Positions 1 to 5,735 of a DNA stretch of 7,827 bases are shown piece after piece. Origin of the DNA: an uncultured Blautia sp. (GTDB lineage: Bacteria > Bacillota > Clostridia > Lachnospirales > Lachnospiraceae); contig CAAFRY010000167.1 of assembly GCA_900765525.1 (NCBI GenBank), forward strand, positions 1 through 7,827, read 5' to 3'. Each line of letters begins with the position of its first letter. The stretch's first letter is position 1. Under the pieces are notes generated by a model. That model made no database searches. It was not told the origin of the DNA and saw nothing but the letters and a program-made list of their open reading frames with translations. The position numbers and the translations under genes were made by a program.

Positions 1-25
1 CTAAAGCTGACCACGCTCGGCGCAG

Positions 26-83
26 CAAAAGTGTGCTTCTTGGAAGAAAATGGAATTGCGAGGGTGTGCGAAGCACACTTTTG
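26..83. repeat. 14-bp perfect inverted repeat (intergenic dyad)
   Basis: CAAAAGTGTGCTTC at 26-39 is the exact reverse complement of GAAGCACACTTTTG at 70-83, with a 30-nt intervening segment. On the plus strand the second arm runs into a T-rich stretch (TTCTCTTTT, 84-92). It could therefore act as a terminator for a gene upstream of the window, but the loop is long and the T tract is interrupted. The short G/C-rich stretch before it (GCGCAGCAA) resembles one on the minus strand near the right end of the window (7750-7758), so this may belong to a dispersed intergenic repeat family. Confidence 0.5.
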
Positions 84-97
84 TTCTCTTTTCTATC

Positions 98-163
98 AAA
101 AAAAGAACAGAAAAAAACTGCCACATTAAGCTTCTCACTTAACGCAGCAGTTTCGTTTTCTGT
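98..163 (-). terminator. Rho-independent terminator of the small minus-strand gene
   Basis: Read on the minus strand, positions 163-156 pair with 114-107 (8 bp) and 153-147 pair with 121-115 (7 bp). An inner 5-bp stem (142-138 with 130-126) closes a 7-nt loop. The hairpin is followed on that strand by TCTTTTTTT (106-98), a good U tract. It begins about 50 nt past the stop codon of the gene at 213-353, so it is its natural terminator. The arm at 104-115 can alternatively pair with 172-183; see the finding. Confidence 0.75.
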
Positions 164-212
164 CCTGTGTGTTTTTTCTGTTCATTTTCCGGTCCGTCGC
201 TTCCCTCAGTGA

Positions 213-353
213 TTAGTATCTTCCGTAAAATCTACCGTTCCAGTTTGCGTCAAGACCTTCAAAATAGATAGCGTTTTCCTCAATATACTTTGCTACTCTT
301 TCGATTAAAGTCAATTTCTTTGTTACATTTTTGTCATTGTTTGTTTTGCTCAT
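213..353 (-). CDS. Small protein of unknown function, 46 aa, aromatic/Arg-rich C-terminus
   Basis: I do not recognise a family. The chosen start is the ATG at 353. A strong AAAAAAGGAGA sits at 371-361, which gives 7 nt of spacing to this ATG and only 4 nt to the adjacent in-frame ATG at 356. In-frame ATGs further upstream (374 and 410) lack a convincing ribosome binding site. The protein starts with a polar segment (MSKTNNDKNVTKK, 1-13), followed by a likely amphipathic helix (LTLIERVAKYIEE, about 14-26). It ends with LDANWNGRFYGRY, which has four aromatics and two Arg in the last nine residues. There is no signal peptide, no Cys and no membrane segment. It is divergent from the AraC-family gene at 484 and has its own terminator, so it is probably a separate transcription unit controlled by that regulator. 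The ribosome binding site and terminator support it being a real gene; its function is unknown. Confidence 0.65.
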   Translation of the reverse strand: MSKTNNDKNVTKKLTLIERVAKYIEENAIYFEGLDANWNGRFYGRY

Positions 354-437
354 CATAAAATCTCCTTTTTTCATTTTCTTGTTTTCCTGTTTACAGCTAT
401 ATGTTATCATGTGTAAGAAAAGATTTTTAGATATGTT

Positions 438-465
438 ATTGACTGGTTTTATGTCATAATTGACT
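438..465. promoter_or_regulatory. Direct repeat ATTGACT with 21-bp period, candidate AraC-type operator
   Basis: ATTGACT occurs at 438-444 and again at 459-465, start to start 21 bp, or two helical turns. Family knowledge: AraC-type regulators commonly bind two direct half-sites on one face of the DNA with this spacing. The site lies 19-46 bp before the araC-family ATG and 85-112 bp before the divergent small gene. Binding could therefore autorepress the regulator and activate the small gene. I see no convincing -35/-10 pair in either direction, which fits an activator-dependent promoter but does not prove one. Confidence 0.4.
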
Positions 466-483
466 TTTTAGGAGGTTTTTCTT

Positions 484-1344
484 ATGAAACAGGCCATATA
501 TAAGCATCTCTACGCTTTGGAAAATTCCAATATTGCTATCCGCTATCTTACCAACCGAGGCTCCTACTTTCCTGCCCACTGGCATCCTGCTATTGAACTG
601 ATTTATATTTTAAACGGAACAGCAGAATTTACTGTAGGCGGCCGGAAATACACTTTAGTTCCCGGTGAATTCATTGTCATAGACTCTAATGTTATCCACG
701 AATCCCAATGTGCCTTGGCCTCTATGGGCGTCTATATCCATGTATCCCGGGAATATCTGGAAACCTTTGTGGATACTCCTGTGTTTCCGGAAATAAACTG
801 TTTCCGTGAAACCATGACAAGAGAACAGCTTCCCTATTATCTGGAAATCTGTGAGCTTTTCAAAAAGCTGGTTCCCCTCTATATCAATCAACCCTTAGCC
901 ATGAATTTGTCCAGTCAGGCCATTACCATGGAAATCTGTTTTCAGCTTCTGAATCATTTTTCAGTTATCCAGCCCTCCCTTGGCCTTCCGGGTGCAGCCA
1001 AAAACCAAGAGCGGATGAAAGAAATCCTTCTTTATATAGAAGAGCATTACAGACAGCCTATTTTTCTGGAAGAAATCTCCGGCCATTTTGGTCTGAACCG
1101 GGAATATTTTTGCCGTTTTTTCAAACAACAAATGGGAATCAACTTTACCCGCCATGTAAACCTGGTTCGTTTGTCCCACATTTACCATGAAGTAGTGAAT
1201 ACCGGAGACCCCATTATGGAAATCATAGACCGGAACGGTTTCAGCAATTATAAACTTTTCCATAAATTATTTCGGGAAATCTACGGCTGTACTCCCAGAG
1301 AAATCCGGGCCGGAACAGAGATAACAGAAAAAAATAAAGACTAG
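484..1344 (+). CDS. AraC-family transcriptional regulator with N-terminal cupin sensor domain
   Basis: A 286-residue DNA-binding regulator of the usual AraC/XylS length. The ATG at 484 is preceded by GGAGG (471-475) with 8 nt of spacing. Residues about 15-90 form an AraC_binding cupin: HWHP at 32-35 followed by E38, then the beta-strand segment with LVPGEF at 58-63 and the second His motif near H72. This is the part that normally senses a small ligand, often a sugar. A helical linker runs about 110-170. The C-terminal 100 residues are the double helix-turn-helix: first HTH about 195-218 ([19 protein letters not shown]), second about 244-266 ([20 protein letters not shown]), ending in the typical GCTPREIR at 268-275. 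The ligand cannot be read from the sequence, and no sugar transport or catabolic gene is adjacent. The divergent small gene is the nearest likely target. The stop codon TAG lies inside a repeat-terminus remnant (CTAG at 1341), so the last few Lys/Glu-rich residues may not be the ancestral end. Confidence 0.93.
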   Translation: MKQAIYKHLYALENSNIAIRYLTNRGSYFPAHWHPAIELIYILNGTAEFTVGGRKYTLVPGEFIVIDSNVIHESQCALASMGVYIHVSREYLETFVDTPVFPEINCFRETMTREQLPYYLEICELFKKLVPLYINQPLAMNLSSQAITMEICFQLLNHFSVIQPSLGLPGAAKNQERMKEILLYIEEHYRQPIFLEEISGHFGLNREYFCRFFKQQMGINFTRHVNLVRLSHIYHEVVNTGDPIMEIIDRNGFSNYKLFHKLFREIYGCTPREIRAGTEITEKNKD

Positions 1345-1357
1345 TGTACTGGCACAG
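1341..1357 (+). repeat. Solitary terminus of the CTAG-type MITE (remnant)
   Basis: The first 15 bases, CTAGTGTACTGGCAC, match the left end of the MITE at 7578 (CTAGTGCACTGGCAC) with one mismatch, and the reverse complement of its right end also with one mismatch. The similarity stops after about 17 bases and I find no second terminus downstream before 2100. It overlaps the stop codon of the AraC-family gene (TAG at 1342-1344). It is probably a decayed or excised copy, or a solo end left by deletion. Confidence 0.5.
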
Positions 1358-1421
1358 CAAAAAAACTTATATTTTCTCTCAAAACACAAATTCTCCACAT
1401 TTTTATTGTAGACTAATAATG

Positions 1422-1451
1422 CTGACGGTAATTAAACTTTTCGTATATAAG
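1422..1451 (+). promoter_or_regulatory. Possible promoter of the FKBP gene
   Basis: CTGACG (1422-1427) resembles a -35 box. TATATA (1444-1449, 16-bp spacer) or TATAAG (1446-1451, 18-bp spacer) could serve as the -10. Directly downstream is a small dyad, GGGGC/GCTCC, at 1451-1465. The predicted start of transcription would leave a leader of about 50 nt before the ATG at 1509. The match to consensus is only partial. Confidence 0.3.
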
Positions 1452-1508
1452 GGGCCAATTGCTCCTTTGTACAGCGAGAACAGTAACCATAAGGAGAAAC
1501 TTTGTTTT

Positions 1509-2036
1509 ATGAAAAAAGAAAACCGACATCTGGCACAGCAGCGCCGTGCCGCAGAAAGAAAAAAACAGGCGCAGATGAAAAAAATCAAAAAATTCCTCAC
1601 CTACTTTATCCCCGGACTGGCTGTCCTGATTTTAGTGGTAGTATTGATTGTAGACGGATTAAGAAATTCCGGTTCTGAGGATTCCCAGGAAGAAAAGACC
1701 ACCCAGTCCGCTTCTGCAGAAGACAGCGATACAGGCACCCAGACCACACTCTCTACAGACTCCTCTCTCACCATTGCAGACGGAGACACGGTAAACATTG
1801 ATTATGTAGGTTCCATAGACGGAGTAGAGTTTGACGGCGGCAGCACTCAGGGGCAGGGCACTGATTTAACCATTGGCTCCGGCTCTTACATAGATGACTT
1901 TGAAGAACAGTTAATCGGCGCCCACCCGGGAGATACGGTAAATGTATACGCCACCTTCCCTGAAGACTATGGTAAAGAAGATTTAAACGGCAAAGAAGCC
2001 TTGTTTGTAGTTACGGTAAATGGTATTTATCAATAG
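1509..2036 (+). CDS. Membrane-anchored FKBP-type peptidyl-prolyl cis-trans isomerase
   Basis: A 175-residue protein expected to catalyse cis-trans isomerisation of Xaa-Pro bonds outside the membrane, as a folding aid for secreted or surface proteins. The order is a strongly basic cytoplasmic head (1-28), one transmembrane helix (about 30-49, rich in Leu/Val/Ile), a Ser/Thr/Glu-rich flexible spacer (51-88) and an FKBP domain (91-174). Typical FKBP positions are visible: DYVG (98-101), EFDGG (107-111), [14 protein letters not shown] (125-138, where Phe131 replaces the usual Trp), FPEDYG (150-155) and the closing FVVTVNGI strand. The basic head followed by a helix predicts N-in, C-out topology; there is no lipobox. 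The ATG at 1509 follows AAGGAG (1491-1496) with a rather long 12-nt spacing. The frame stays open upstream to a GTG at 1344, but that start lacks a ribosome binding site and lies in repeat DNA. The start choice is good; the exact client proteins are unknown. Confidence 0.88.
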   Translation: MKKENRHLAQQRRAAERKKQAQMKKIKKFLTYFIPGLAVLILVVVLIVDGLRNSGSEDSQEEKTTQSASAEDSDTGTQTTLSTDSSLTIADGDTVNIDYVGSIDGVEFDGGSTQGQGTDLTIGSGSYIDDFEEQLIGAHPGDTVNVYATFPEDYGKEDLNGKEALFVVTVNGIYQ

Positions 2037-2095
2037 TAAACATCTTATAGTTCTTCCCACGAGTTTTCTCACCTTAATCATCGACGAATATATTT

Positions 2096-2111
2096 ATATG
2101 TGTTAACATAT
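2096..2111. promoter_or_regulatory. Palindromic candidate operator upstream of hicAB
   Basis: ATATGT and ACATAT form a perfect inverted repeat around a 4-nt centre (2096-2111), and TGTTAACA (2101-2108) is itself a perfect palindrome. It lies 8 bp before the hicA Shine-Dalgarno, in the AT-rich promoter region (possible -10 TATATT at 2089-2094, no good -35). HicB proteins with a ribbon-helix-helix domain often repress their own operon by binding short inverted repeats in this position. Assignment here is inference. Confidence 0.3.
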
Positions 2112-2133
2112 CATTGTCAGGAGGAACACTGGC

Positions 2134-2330
2134 ATGAAAAGTTATTCATCAAGGATGTCTTGAAGATACTGAAAGCTGACGGATGGTATGAAGTAAATGT
2201 GGTGGGTAGTCATCATCAATTTAAACATCCAGTCAAAAAGGGACGTGTAACCTTAAAACCTCCTGACAAGGACATTCCCAGAAAAACGCTTGATAGTATC
2301 GAAAGACAGTCGGGGCTGCTATTCCGCTAG
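2134..2330 (+). pseudogene. hicA: hicA toxin gene (mRNA interferase), frameshifted near the 5' end
   Basis: HicA toxins are small double-stranded-RNA-binding-fold ribonucleases that cleave mRNA on the ribosome and are neutralised by HicB. The diagnostic block is present: ADGWYEV, then GSHHQFKHP with the catalytic His, then KGRVTLK and KDIPRKTLDSIERQSGL. The natural start is the ATG at 2134, 9 nt after AGGAGG (2119-2124), and it reads MKSYSSR, the usual N-terminus of clostridial HicA. After the AGG codon (2152-2154) one base is missing: ATG, TCT and then TGA (2161-2163) follow, while the HicA sequence continues as DVLKILK in the frame of 2154. Restoring one G would give a 65-aa protein of normal length. 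The intact downstream frame is open back to a GTG at 2100, but that has no ribosome binding site. A TTG at 2160-2162 overlaps the TGA, with AAGGA just upstream, so reinitiation might still yield a 56-aa product lacking the first 9 residues. Loss of function and a sequencing error are both possible. Confidence 0.75.
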
Positions 2331-2363
2331 CCCCGACACTCCTTAATAAGTTAAGACAGGAGT
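2309..2363 (+). promoter_or_regulatory. hicA-hicB junction hairpins, the second masking the hicB ribosome binding site
   Basis: GTCGGGGCT (2309-2317) pairs perfectly with AGCCCCGAC (2329-2337), an 11-nt-loop hairpin spanning the hicA stop codon. Directly after it, ACTCC (2338-2342) pairs with GGAGT (2359-2363), with an inner TTAA/TTAA stem. The second hairpin contains the hicB Shine-Dalgarno (AGGAG, 2358-2362). No U tract follows, so neither is a terminator. The arrangement suggests that ribosomes finishing hicA open the structures and couple hicB translation to that of hicA. Confidence 0.45.
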
Positions 2364-2372
2364 TGTGTGCTT

Positions 2373-2777
2373 ATGAAAAAAGTTGAACGCTATTTTTATC
2401 CAGCAGTTTTCACTTATGAACAAGGCCAGGAAATCGCTGTATCTTTTCCTGACTTAGATGTTGCAACAAGCGGGGAAAATGAAGATGACGCTTTTATTTC
2501 TGCTCGTGAACTACTGGGCTGCGTCCTATATGGACTGGAAGAAGACGGAGAGAAAATCCCATCTCCCACCCCCCTTTCTAAAGTGGCCACCAGTGAAAAT
2601 GAACGTGCTATACTTGTAGATGTATATATGCCTTCTATACGCTTGGCCCAAGTGAACCGTTCTGTAAATCGCACTGTAACGCTGCCTGCATGGCTTAACG
2701 CTGCTGCATTAGAAAGAAACGTGAACTTTTCCCAAGTTATCCAGGATGCCTTAAAAGAAAAATTTCATCTGGGATAA
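2373..2777 (+). CDS. hicB: HicB antitoxin with C-terminal ribbon-helix-helix domain
   Basis: A 134-residue antitoxin that should bind and block HicA and repress the hicAB promoter. Residues 1-75 are the HicB partial RNase-H-like fold: FYPAVFTYEQGQEIAVSFPDLDVATSGENEDDAF, then the conserved ARELLGCVLYGLEEDGEKIPSP segment. Residues about 99-131 form the DNA-binding part (RTVTLPAWLNAAALERNVNFSQVIQDALKEKF), with the short beta strand and two helices of an RHH/Arc-type fold. The ATG at 2373 is chosen because AGGAG (2358-2362) lies 10 nt upstream; the in-frame GTG at 2367 would be too close. The toxin gene immediately upstream appears frameshifted, so this antitoxin may now be orphaned or act on HicA proteins encoded elsewhere. 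A strong terminator follows. Confidence 0.92.
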   Translation: MKKVERYFYPAVFTYEQGQEIAVSFPDLDVATSGENEDDAFISARELLGCVLYGLEEDGEKIPSPTPLSKVATSENERAILVDVYMPSIRLAQVNRSVNRTVTLPAWLNAAALERNVNFSQVIQDALKEKFHLG

Positions 2778-2788
2778 CTCATCTGGGA
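2765..2788 (+). repeat. Short tandem duplication across the hicB stop codon
   Basis: TCATCTGGGA occurs at 2765-2774 and 2779-2788, a 14-bp period with TAAC between. The hicB stop codon (2775-2777) lies in the spacer. It looks like a local slippage duplication at the 3' end of the gene; no function is apparent. Confidence 0.6.
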
Positions 2789-2845
2789 AAAAGGACTGTC
2801 CCATGAAACGATATTTGAAGATGTTTCATGGGGCAGTCCTTTTTT
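2788..2845. terminator. Bidirectional terminator between hicAB and the ABC permease operon
   Basis: Positions 2788-2809 and 2823-2845 pair almost perfectly over about 20 bp: the A run and GGACTG, then CCCATGAAAC, with a T/G irregularity between. The loop is 13 nt. The plus strand ends in TTTTTT (2840-2845) and the minus strand in TTTTT (2792-2788). It therefore ends both hicB, 11 nt after its stop, and the permease, 16 nt after its stop at 2861. Confidence 0.9.
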
Positions 2846-2860
2846 GTACCGCTTAAATCA

Positions 2861-4771
2861 CTAAAACATCTTTTTTCTGGCTGTTATCACAGAAATAATA
2901 CAGATAACTGTAAAGAGAGCCAGTACGAAAAGGGCGCTTAAAATATTTACTCTGGTAAGATTTTCCTTCATCACATTTCCTAGGGCTTTCACAGAAAAAT
3001 AAGAAGTCACGGTCATCAGCACAAAGGGACAGTAATAGGCAAAGCAAATTTCATTTCTTAGTGAACGGCACAGAACATTCCGTGTAATCCCCAGCTTCTC
3101 CAGAATCTGGTAACGCTCTCTGTCCTCATAGGCATCATTCCCAATCTTCATAAAAATAATACTTCCCGCTGCCAGGATTAAGGTTGCAAACATAAAAAGG
3201 CAAAGAGAATAAATGACCCGGATATAGCTATCCTCTTTCAGGCTATCCTGGGTATAATTAACGCCTGTCAGATACAGCCCATCCTCTCCCTGCTTTACCA
3301 GGCTGCTTAAATAGGGTCTGGAAGCGTCTATGTTTTCCGGATTCTCCAGCCGGTAATTCAAAAGCCGCACTTCAATTCCCTGTTTTATCAGTTTTTCATA
3401 GGTTTTATCAGAAACCATATGCAAATCCGCATAAGTCTGGAGATTTCCCAGGTAAGGGGTGGTAACAGAATCTATTTCCTCATATTTTTCCTCTCCGATT
3501 TGGATAGTCCTTTTCTCTTCTGTGTCAGGTACCAGGCTCATTAAAATTTCATGTTCTAAGTTCACGGTCTGGTTATCTGAAAGCTGCGGGAAATCAAATT
3601 CCAGTCCTGCCTTTTGGGCAGCCTCCTGTACCTGAGAATAAGGCACTACGCCATAGATAGTGTTGACATAGGGCGTATGGAACAGCTCCGCCGGCAGCAG
3701 CAGCAAAGTAATTTCATTCCAATATTCTACCGGGTTCTCTTCCTCTATTCCTTTCAAAATTTCCTCTCCCTGAAGCAGGTTTTCATAGTCCATAACCTGG
3801 CAGGTGTAAACCATGTCAAAATTTTCCGCCTTATCGTATCGCTGTTTCATAGCTATGGAGAGGGCCATAACCGTCACAGAACAAATCATCAAAACCGTAA
3901 CCATGGCGTAAGTCCTGTAGTTCTTCTTCATGCGGAAGGCCAGGTTGTTCAGCCACAGATTCCTCTCCTTTTTATAAAGAAATTTCTTATTTCTGGTAAA
4001 GGCTCGCAAAAGGGCAGGAATCAAGCCGGAGTACAGCAGATATACTCCCAGGATTACCAGCACAACCGCCTGGGGCATGCGGGCAATAGCCTGGTAACCC
4101 CTGGTATCCAAAGCTGCGCCATAACCAAGCGCTAAAATCAGGATTCCCCCCACTACCCGGATGGCAGTGATAGCCTTATGCTCCGGACGGATTTCCTTCT
4201 GTCTGGCTCCGGAAAGCAGGTTCAGCACACTGCTTCGTTTCAAACTGAAATATCCTTTCAAAATCATCAGTCCATAGAGGACCAGAAACATTACCGCTGT
4301 ATTTATTACTGGCCGCAATGAAAAAGAGAAGGATACGTCCACACTGATTTCCGACAGTTTTAGAAGGGCCATTTGGAACAGCTTGGAAAAGGCCACACCC
4401 AGCAGCAGGCCACAGATAAGAGAAAAGGCCCCTACAAAAGCAGATTCCATGGCATACATTTTTCCAATTCTTCCATTGTCCAGCCCCATAAAAATATAAA
4501 TTCCAATTTCTTTTTTCCTCTGGTTCAAAAACACATTGGAAGCATACCAGATAAAGAAAAATAAAAACACAGCGAACACCACAGAGGCTGCCTGAATCAT
4601 AGAATCAATCATATCTTTCCGGAATTCCAGAAGCACATCCATGGACTTAGAATACACGGCATTTTGAAAATTAAAGAAAATAAACACCGAAAAAGTCAGG
4701 GAAAAAACCAGCATGCCGAACTCTCTCATGCTTCTCTTAAAATTAGAAAAAGCCAGACGAAAAAGACTCAT
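2861..4771 (-). CDS. BceB-type ABC transporter permease (FtsX-like, antimicrobial peptide sensing and resistance)
   Basis: A 636-residue permease with the BceB/VraG architecture of ten transmembrane helices. By eye these fall at about 18-36, 60-80, 108-130, 155-175, 202-222, 232-255, 286-308, 518-541, 575-597 and 609-630. A large extracytoplasmic domain of about 210 residues (309-517) lies between helices 7 and 8. FtsX-like cytoplasmic features are the QRKKEIGIYIFMGLDNGRIG loop (84-103) and the matching DRERYQILEKLGITRN loop (550-565), both expected to contact the ATPase. In this family the permease protects cell-wall lipid targets from peptide antibiotics and also forms the sensor that activates its histidine kinase. 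The start ATG (4771) overlaps the ATPase stop as ATGA, and its Shine-Dalgarno GGAGG lies within the last codons of the ATPase gene, indicating translational coupling. The substrate cannot be deduced; the extracytoplasmic domain would set specificity. Confidence 0.9.
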   Translation of the reverse strand: MSLFRLAFSNFKRSMREFGMLVFSLTFSVFIFFNFQNAVYSKSMDVLLEFRKDMIDSMIQAASVVFAVFLFFFIWYASNVFLNQRKKEIGIYIFMGLDNGRIGKMYAMESAFVGAFSLICGLLLGVAFSKLFQMALLKLSEISVDVSFSFSLRPVINTAVMFLVLYGLMILKGYFSLKRSSVLNLLSGARQKEIRPEHKAITAIRVVGGILILALGYGAALDTRGYQAIARMPQAVVLVILGVYLLYSGLIPALLRAFTRNKKFLYKKERNLWLNNLAFRMKKNYRTYAMVTVLMICSVTVMALSIAMKQRYDKAENFDMVYTCQVMDYENLLQGEEILKGIEEENPVEYWNEITLLLLPAELFHTPYVNTIYGVVPYSQVQEAAQKAGLEFDFPQLSDNQTVNLEHEILMSLVPDTEEKRTIQIGEEKYEEIDSVTTPYLGNLQTYADLHMVSDKTYEKLIKQGIEVRLLNYRLENPENIDASRPYLSSLVKQGEDGLYLTGVNYTQDSLKEDSYIRVIYSLCLFMFATLILAAGSIIFMKIGNDAYEDRERYQILEKLGITRNVLCRSLRNEICFAYYCPFVLMTVTSYFSVKALGNVMKENLTRVNILSALFVLALFTVICIISVITARKKMF

Positions 4772-5523
4772 TCCTGCTCACCTCCCATAGAAGCCAGAGT
4801 GGACATGATTTCCTCATAAAACACCCTTCTGTCCCCTTGATGATTTAAACAGCATTGAATCCGGCCGTCTTTCAAGAAATACACCTGTTTGGCATAGCTG
4901 GCACTGTAGGCATCATGAGTTACCATGACGATAGTGGCCTTTCCGGAATCATTGGCCCCTGCCAGGCAGCAGAGTAAATCCCGGCTGGCCTTGGAATCCA
5001 ACGCACCGGTAGGCTCATCTGCAAAAAGAATCCTGGGTTCCGTAATCAAAGCTCTGGCACTGGCCGCTCTCTGCTTCTGTCCTCCGGAAAGCTGGTAGGG
5101 ATATTTTTCCAGATGGGTTTCTAATCCAAAAGTGGCTGCAATTTCCCGGACTTTCTTTAATATCACAGCGCTTTTTACTCCGTTTAAGGATAAAGGCAGG
5201 GCAATATTATCCTGTAAAGTCATATTATCCAATAGATTATAGTCCTGGAAAATAAATCCGATTTTATCTCTGCGAATCAGGGAAAGCTGTTTGTTTTTCA
5301 TCTTCACCACATCCTGCCCTTCCAGCAAAATAGTTCCTCTGGTAGGCTTATCCAGAGTGGAAAGCATATTCAGCAAGGTAGTCTTTCCAGCTCCGCTGGG
5401 ACCCATAACAGCCATAAAATCCCCCTGGTAAATATCCATACTGACGTCTTTCAGCACAGAGGTCTGATAACCGCCCCGGCCAAAGCTTTTATACAGATTT
5501 CTGATTTCCAATATTTTATTCAT
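4768..5523 (-). CDS. BceA-type ABC transporter ATP-binding protein
   Basis: A 251-residue ATPase that powers the permease encoded directly downstream. All nucleotide-binding motifs are intact: Walker A GPSGAGKT (41-48), Q-loop Gln93 in FIFQDYNLLDNMT, signature LSGGQ (145-149), Walker B ILFADE (165-170) with the following PTGALDS D-loop, and switch His203 in VTHD. The Q-loop continuation DYNLLDNMTLQDNIALPL and the LolD/MacB-like overall form are typical of exporters paired with FtsX-like permeases. The start ATG (5523) has AGGAGG at 5538-5533 with 9 nt of spacing. The gene overlaps the permease by 4 bases. A 212-bp gap separates it from the kinase gene upstream and contains repeats that could be regulator binding sites, so the transporter pair probably has its own inducible promoter. 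Confidence 0.94.
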   Translation of the reverse strand: MNKILEIRNLYKSFGRGGYQTSVLKDVSMDIYQGDFMAVMGPSGAGKTTLLNMLSTLDKPTRGTILLEGQDVVKMKNKQLSLIRRDKIGFIFQDYNLLDNMTLQDNIALPLSLNGVKSAVILKKVREIAATFGLETHLEKYPYQLSGGQKQRAASARALITEPRILFADEPTGALDSKASRDLLCCLAGANDSGKATIVMVTHDAYSASYAKQVYFLKDGRIQCCLNHQGDRRVFYEEIMSTLASMGGEQE

Positions 5524-5563
5524 GTCCTGTTACCTCCTACTGTTCTAAGAACCGAAGGCCATA

Positions 5564-5630
5564 AGCTATTTTCCAAAACCTCTGGCTTCCGGTAAAACAA
5601 TTTTTCTGTACACAGCTTATTTTACCAAAA
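5564..5630 (-). repeat. Duplicated AT-rich motif and dyad in the transporter leader or promoter region
   Basis: AGCTATTTTCCAAAA (5564-5578) and AGCTTATTTTACCAAAA (5614-5630) are near-identical direct copies 50 bp apart, differing by two single-base insertions. GGTAAAA (5591-5597) and TTTTACC (5620-5626) form an inverted repeat around CTGT/ACAG (5606-5615). On the minus strand the copies contain GAAAAT and TAAAAT, possible -10 elements. TTTACC (5596-5591) lies 17 bp before GAAAAT, making a weak candidate promoter for the ATPase gene. Confidence 0.35.
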
Positions 5631-5657
5631 GGACCTGTGCTTTTCCTTACATCCCCC

Positions 5658-5694
5658 TAACAGTTTCCCCTCTTATCTAACATGACTGTAACAT
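5658..5694 (-). promoter_or_regulatory. Candidate response-regulator binding site upstream of the ABC transporter genes
   Basis: TAACAT occurs at 5678-5683 and 5689-5694, an 11-bp period (one helical turn), and TAACAG lies at 5658-5663, 20 bp away. OmpR/PhoB-family regulators typically bind direct repeats of 6-7 bp with 10-11-bp spacing. The tandem pair is 155-171 bp upstream of the ATPase start. It is the best candidate site for the regulator encoded at 6737-7408. Confidence 0.35.
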
Positions 5695-5735
5695 TGGGGT
5701 AAGAAAGAACAACTGGTCCCTTCCTACACGGAAGC

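Noticed and set aside
213..353. RiPP precursor peptide (cyclophane or similar) because of the aromatic/Arg-rich tail
   Set aside because: No radical SAM enzyme, other maturase, peptidase or dedicated exporter is in the window. The ABC genes are a separate, well-explained Bce module on the far side of a terminator.
1344..1508. Upstream extension of the FKBP protein from a GTG at 1344 (55 extra residues)
   Set aside because: The GTG lies inside the repeat remnant and the araC stop, with no Shine-Dalgarno. The ATG at 1509 has AAGGAG and begins the expected basic head before the membrane helix.
2148..2163. Programmed -1 frameshifting to express hicA
   Set aside because: The codons TCA AGG ATG do not form an X XXY YYZ slippery heptamer, and no stimulatory structure is obvious immediately downstream. 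A deletion or sequencing error is simpler.
3614..4135. A 173-codon open frame on the plus strand
   Set aside because: It lies fully antisense to the permease gene, whose frame encodes recognisable transmembrane helices. The plus-strand translation has no recognisable domain and no ribosome binding site support.
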